From Erysipelotrichia bacterium (lineage in GTDB: Bacteria > Bacillota_I > Bacilli_A > Erysipelotrichales > Erysipelotrichaceae): DNA of 61,594 nucleotides. The stretch lies in the NCBI GenBank assembly GCA_009916335.1, contig SAAR01000001.1:1-61594 (forward strand), written 5' to 3'. Positions 59,576 through 61,594 of this stretch are shown here, one piece after another; the stretch's first letter is position 1; each line of letters starts with the position of its first letter. The position numbers and the translations under genes were made by a program. The notes beneath the pieces were generated by a model. The model saw only the letters and a list, made by a program, of their open reading frames with translations. It was not told where the DNA came from and did no database searches.

Positions 59576-60271
59576 TCATTCATTGCACTTCATCAATTTT
59601 TTCTGATAGCGAAGGCTATATACGAAAAGCGACGTAATGATTACAATAAAAGAAGTTGCAATCGCAAATACTAGATGATAGAAAAATGTTTCAGGGAACA
59701 TATTTATCATCAAACTAGTGTTTGGATTTAATAACCATAAATCATTCGTGAAGAAAACTTTGTGGAAATTTGTCCAAAATGTTGTAAAATCGCTGATTGC
59801 ATACAATAATAACGCACTTAATAAAAACAAACTCAAAATAAAAATGCGTATGTAAGCATAACTCATCACTTCTTTAAACTCTTTTTTTCGATCATAATAT
59901 AAAAATAATGCTAAAGCAATGACAACTACAACCATCACATTACGAACAAGTAAAGCATCTTGATATAAGTTTTTCACATCGACCATATGTGCTTTTTCAC
60001 GTTCATCAAACACTTCTCTTGTTTTCTGATTGACTTCTACTTGTACATTGATATTACTACGATGTCCTTGCAAATAATCAAGTAAAGTATCTGTCGCAAC
60101 ATATAAAGAAGTATCACTCATACCCAAATTTTTTGCCGTATTTAAACGATCATATTCATAATTATAAAAACTGCGATTAAACGCAAAAAGATTAATACAA
60201 CTAACAAAAATTATATAAATCATCATGAACGATATAATAGATGCAAAAAACACTTTAAATTTAAATCGCAT
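59576..60271 (-). CDS. TIGR01906/DUF1461 family integral membrane protein
   Basis: A 231-residue protein with about four or five membrane helices. The family signature is the stretch KVFFTNDLWLLNPNTSLMIN followed by MFPETFF. An extracellular loop between the first two helices contains EKAHMVDVKNLY, the conserved (E)xxHMxDVK motif of the family. Function is unknown. It lies upstream of ilvE with 64 bases between and probably has its own transcript. Confidence 0.9.
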   Translation of the reverse strand: MRFKFKVFFASIISFMMIYIIFVSCINLFAFNRSFYNYEYDRLNTAKNLGMSDTSLYVATDTLLDYLQGHRSNINVQVEVNQKTREVFDEREKAHMVDVKNLYQDALLVRNVMVVVVIALALFLYYDRKKEFKEVMSYAYIRIFILSLFLLSALLLYAISDFTTFWTNFHKVFFTNDLWLLNPNTSLMINMFPETFFYHLVFAIATSFIVIITSLFVYSLRYQKKLMKCNE

Positions 60272-60670
60272 AATCTTATCTCCTTGCTATTTATTCTACC
60301 ATGTTCATGTGCATTGTGCAAAACCTCTTTCGTTGTTCTAGTTAAACAATGAAGGCTTGATGTAGCACCATTAAGATATGTATTCTAATAAAAATACTCA
60401 CTTTAAAAACATAAGGACAATCGCTCAAATTTGAGAAACCGTCCTTGTATGCTTGTTATACAATTTTAAAACGTTTATAAATCTTACATAATAGCTATTT
60501 AGTGCTTATTACTCTGTATATGTAGGTGGTGTTGCTTAGCATCTACACAAGGATTGTCGCTAACACTCCAATCAACAAGCCACTCCCTCTGCTTACACTT
60601 TGTACGCAGGGAGGGTTTGGTATTAGATATTCTCTTGTGCTGTTGTGATTTATTTCAATTCTTTTATAAT
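60272..60670. other. 399-base non-coding region with three hairpins
   Basis: No plausible gene. Hairpins: AAGGAC/GTCCTT enclosing CTCAAATTTGAG (60413-60446), GGATTG/CAATC (60551-60573) and CTCCCTCTGC/GCAGGGAG (60583-60613). The first two share the sequence pattern AAGGA-NNNTCGCT. The set resembles ends of small mobile elements or terminators of the DUF4304 gene. Confidence 0.4.
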
Positions 60671-61111
60671 TTATTGTTCCTCTAAACCTAAATACTTTTT
60701 AGTTTTCAATGTTGCAGTTACAATATACTCTGGGAACATCTTATAATACTCCTGAAGTCCCTTTTCTAAAACTGGCATTATTGTACTATTTAATTTATCA
60801 TTAATACCTTCTTCTAATTCATGGAGATTATTCTCTTCAATATTGAAAGTATGTATAGTCTTTCCATCACTATTAAATACAAACCTTCCAGTTACATCAC
60901 ATACATTATCTTTAGGATATTCTATTTCAGTATTAATTTGTTTTATTAAAAAATCATAATTCACATAATAGCTATCATCATAATTTGATTTTTGAGTTGC
61001 AATTACAACAATCAATTCATCATTACTTAGATAGTAATTTTTCTTCAAATATTTAAATCCATATGGTTTTAAAATATTGCCTAATGCTTTTTTGAATTCT
61101 TTCTTATCCAT
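60671..61111 (-). CDS. DUF4304-type protein, candidate immunity protein
   Basis: A 146-residue soluble protein with start MDKKEFKKALGNILKPYGFKYLKKNYYLSN, the pattern of DUF4304 (a domain common among small proteins near polymorphic toxins). The rest is a mixed alpha/beta fold with DLIVVIATQKS-like strands and a helical end. It begins 18 bases after a reading frame that ends like a secreted toxin domain, with an AAGGAG ribosome binding site between. That arrangement suggests an immunity role. The function is not proven and the DUF assignment is from memory. Confidence 0.65.
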   Translation of the reverse strand: MDKKEFKKALGNILKPYGFKYLKKNYYLSNDELIVVIATQKSNYDDSYYVNYDFLIKQINTEIEYPKDNVCDVTGRFVFNSDGKTIHTFNIEENNLHELEEGINDKLNSTIMPVLEKGLQEYYKMFPEYIVTATLKTKKYLGLEEQ

Positions 61112-61129
61112 AATTCTCCTTCTTCTTAT

Positions 61130-61594
61130 TTATTTTACTGGATAGACATTTATCATTCCACCATCTTTAGATAAAATAACTTTAATATACATTTCGCCTT
61201 TCGTTCCTATTACTTTTCCAGCATCTATAGTTATATCAAATTTGTTATTACCAAGTGCCGATACTCCATCATCTACTATTGATATAACCTTTTCATTTCT
61301 CATAGCATCTCTAAGTATTGATTCAGTCTAAATTTTTGAATTTCCCAAAAATTTATCAATATTTATCTTCTCATTTTTTAGCAATTTTCTATCTTCTATT
61401 TCTAATTCCTCTTGATTCCAAAGATGCAATTTTGTGTTCATTCTTTTCAAAATAAGTACAATTCTAAATTTAGTTGTTTCATCTACGTTCTCATTCTGAT
61501 AGTAAGCTTGTTTTAAATCTTTTACAACCATTTCATAAAAATTAGAACTTAAATATTCATCATAACGAAGTATAAAGTATATATGATATATAGG
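61130..61594 (-). pseudogene. partial toxin-like reading frame interrupted by an in-frame TAG
   Basis: The frame is open from the window edge, contains an ATG at 61531 and stops at TAG 61328-61330 after NIDKFLGNSKI. It then continues in the same frame without another stop as TESILRDAMRNEKVISIVDD, DAGKVIGTKGEMYIKVILSK and MINVYPVK to TAA at 61130. The second part has the strand-rich ending (KVIL...GGMINVYPVK) typical of C-terminal RNase toxin domains of polymorphic toxins. Either one gene carries a nonsense mutation or two neighbouring remnants share a frame. The 5' end lies outside the window. Confidence 0.55.

Noticed and set aside
1..61594. CRISPR array, rRNA or tRNA genes
   Set aside because: No regularly spaced direct repeats and no tRNA-like cloverleaf or rRNA signature was noticed on either strand.

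Overview
The window is AT-rich chromosomal DNA from a low-GC, anaerobic, spore-forming Firmicute; the gene content fits the Erysipelotrichia best. The reasons are strong Shine-Dalgarno sites, a valS T-box, HrcA-type CIRCE operators, catabolite (cre) sites, a pyruvate formate-lyase (PFL) cluster, a flavodiiron protein, a SpoVID-like spore-coat protein and a GerA/SpoVAF-type germination protein. No tRNA, rRNA or CRISPR array was seen. Most genes are housekeeping, in short operons separated by intrinsic terminators.

Left part (1-17 kb): valS under a T-box, a tnpB relic, a SpoVID-like/exonuclease/unknown cluster, degV, an alkD-like gene, dedA, an ankyrin-like plus WYL-regulator pair, and a LexA/HdiR-type self-cleaving repressor. 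The repressor is divergent from a 62-residue membrane protein across three matching 19-bp palindromes. Next come a flavodiiron protein, a betaine/choline-type ABC importer with a GNAT enzyme, and a four-repeat DUF349 protein.

Accessory segment (19.3-23.6 kb): the 3' end of an rlmD-type methyltransferase gene carries a 15-bp sequence that recurs at 23.08 kb inside a second, detached rlmD 3' end. This is the signature of integration into rlmD. Between the copies lie a self-inhibited Fic protein and an IS200/IS605-type element with three overlapping genes: a ribbon-helix-helix protein, a Y1 transposase and a 545-residue TnpB without zinc-finger cysteines. Beyond the right copy is a decayed DinJ/RelB antitoxin fused in frame to a CPCC-type domain.

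Middle part (23.6-44 kb): an operon of solute-binding lipoprotein (frameshifted in a poly-A run), Cache-GGDEF-EAL protein and class I amidotransferase; htpG under two CIRCE operators; an orphan EutH-like transporter; a second diguanylate cyclase; and the PFL cluster. The PFL is divided into a 668-residue core and a separate 77-residue glycyl-radical subunit, each with its own ribosome binding site, behind a promoter with two upstream cre sites. The activase pflA overlaps a thioredoxin gene. pyrR, an M42 aminopeptidase, pepF and a two-component system follow.

Right part (44-61.6 kb): ptsI without ptsH, an orphan peptide-binding lipoprotein, a SpoVAF-like protein, a large cell-wall-anchored protein with a hairpin-rich leader, and a LicD / zinc-ligand-less amidase-like / ABC-F operon in which the ABC-F gene is broken in a poly-A run. 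Then come ilvE-maf, a TIGR01906 membrane protein and, at the edge, a toxin-immunity-like pair: a DUF4304-type protein behind a reading frame with an in-frame TAG that runs off the window. The most unusual features are the two-gene PFL, the three-gene zinc-finger-less IS605 element, the rlmD integration scar and the palindrome-controlled small membrane protein.
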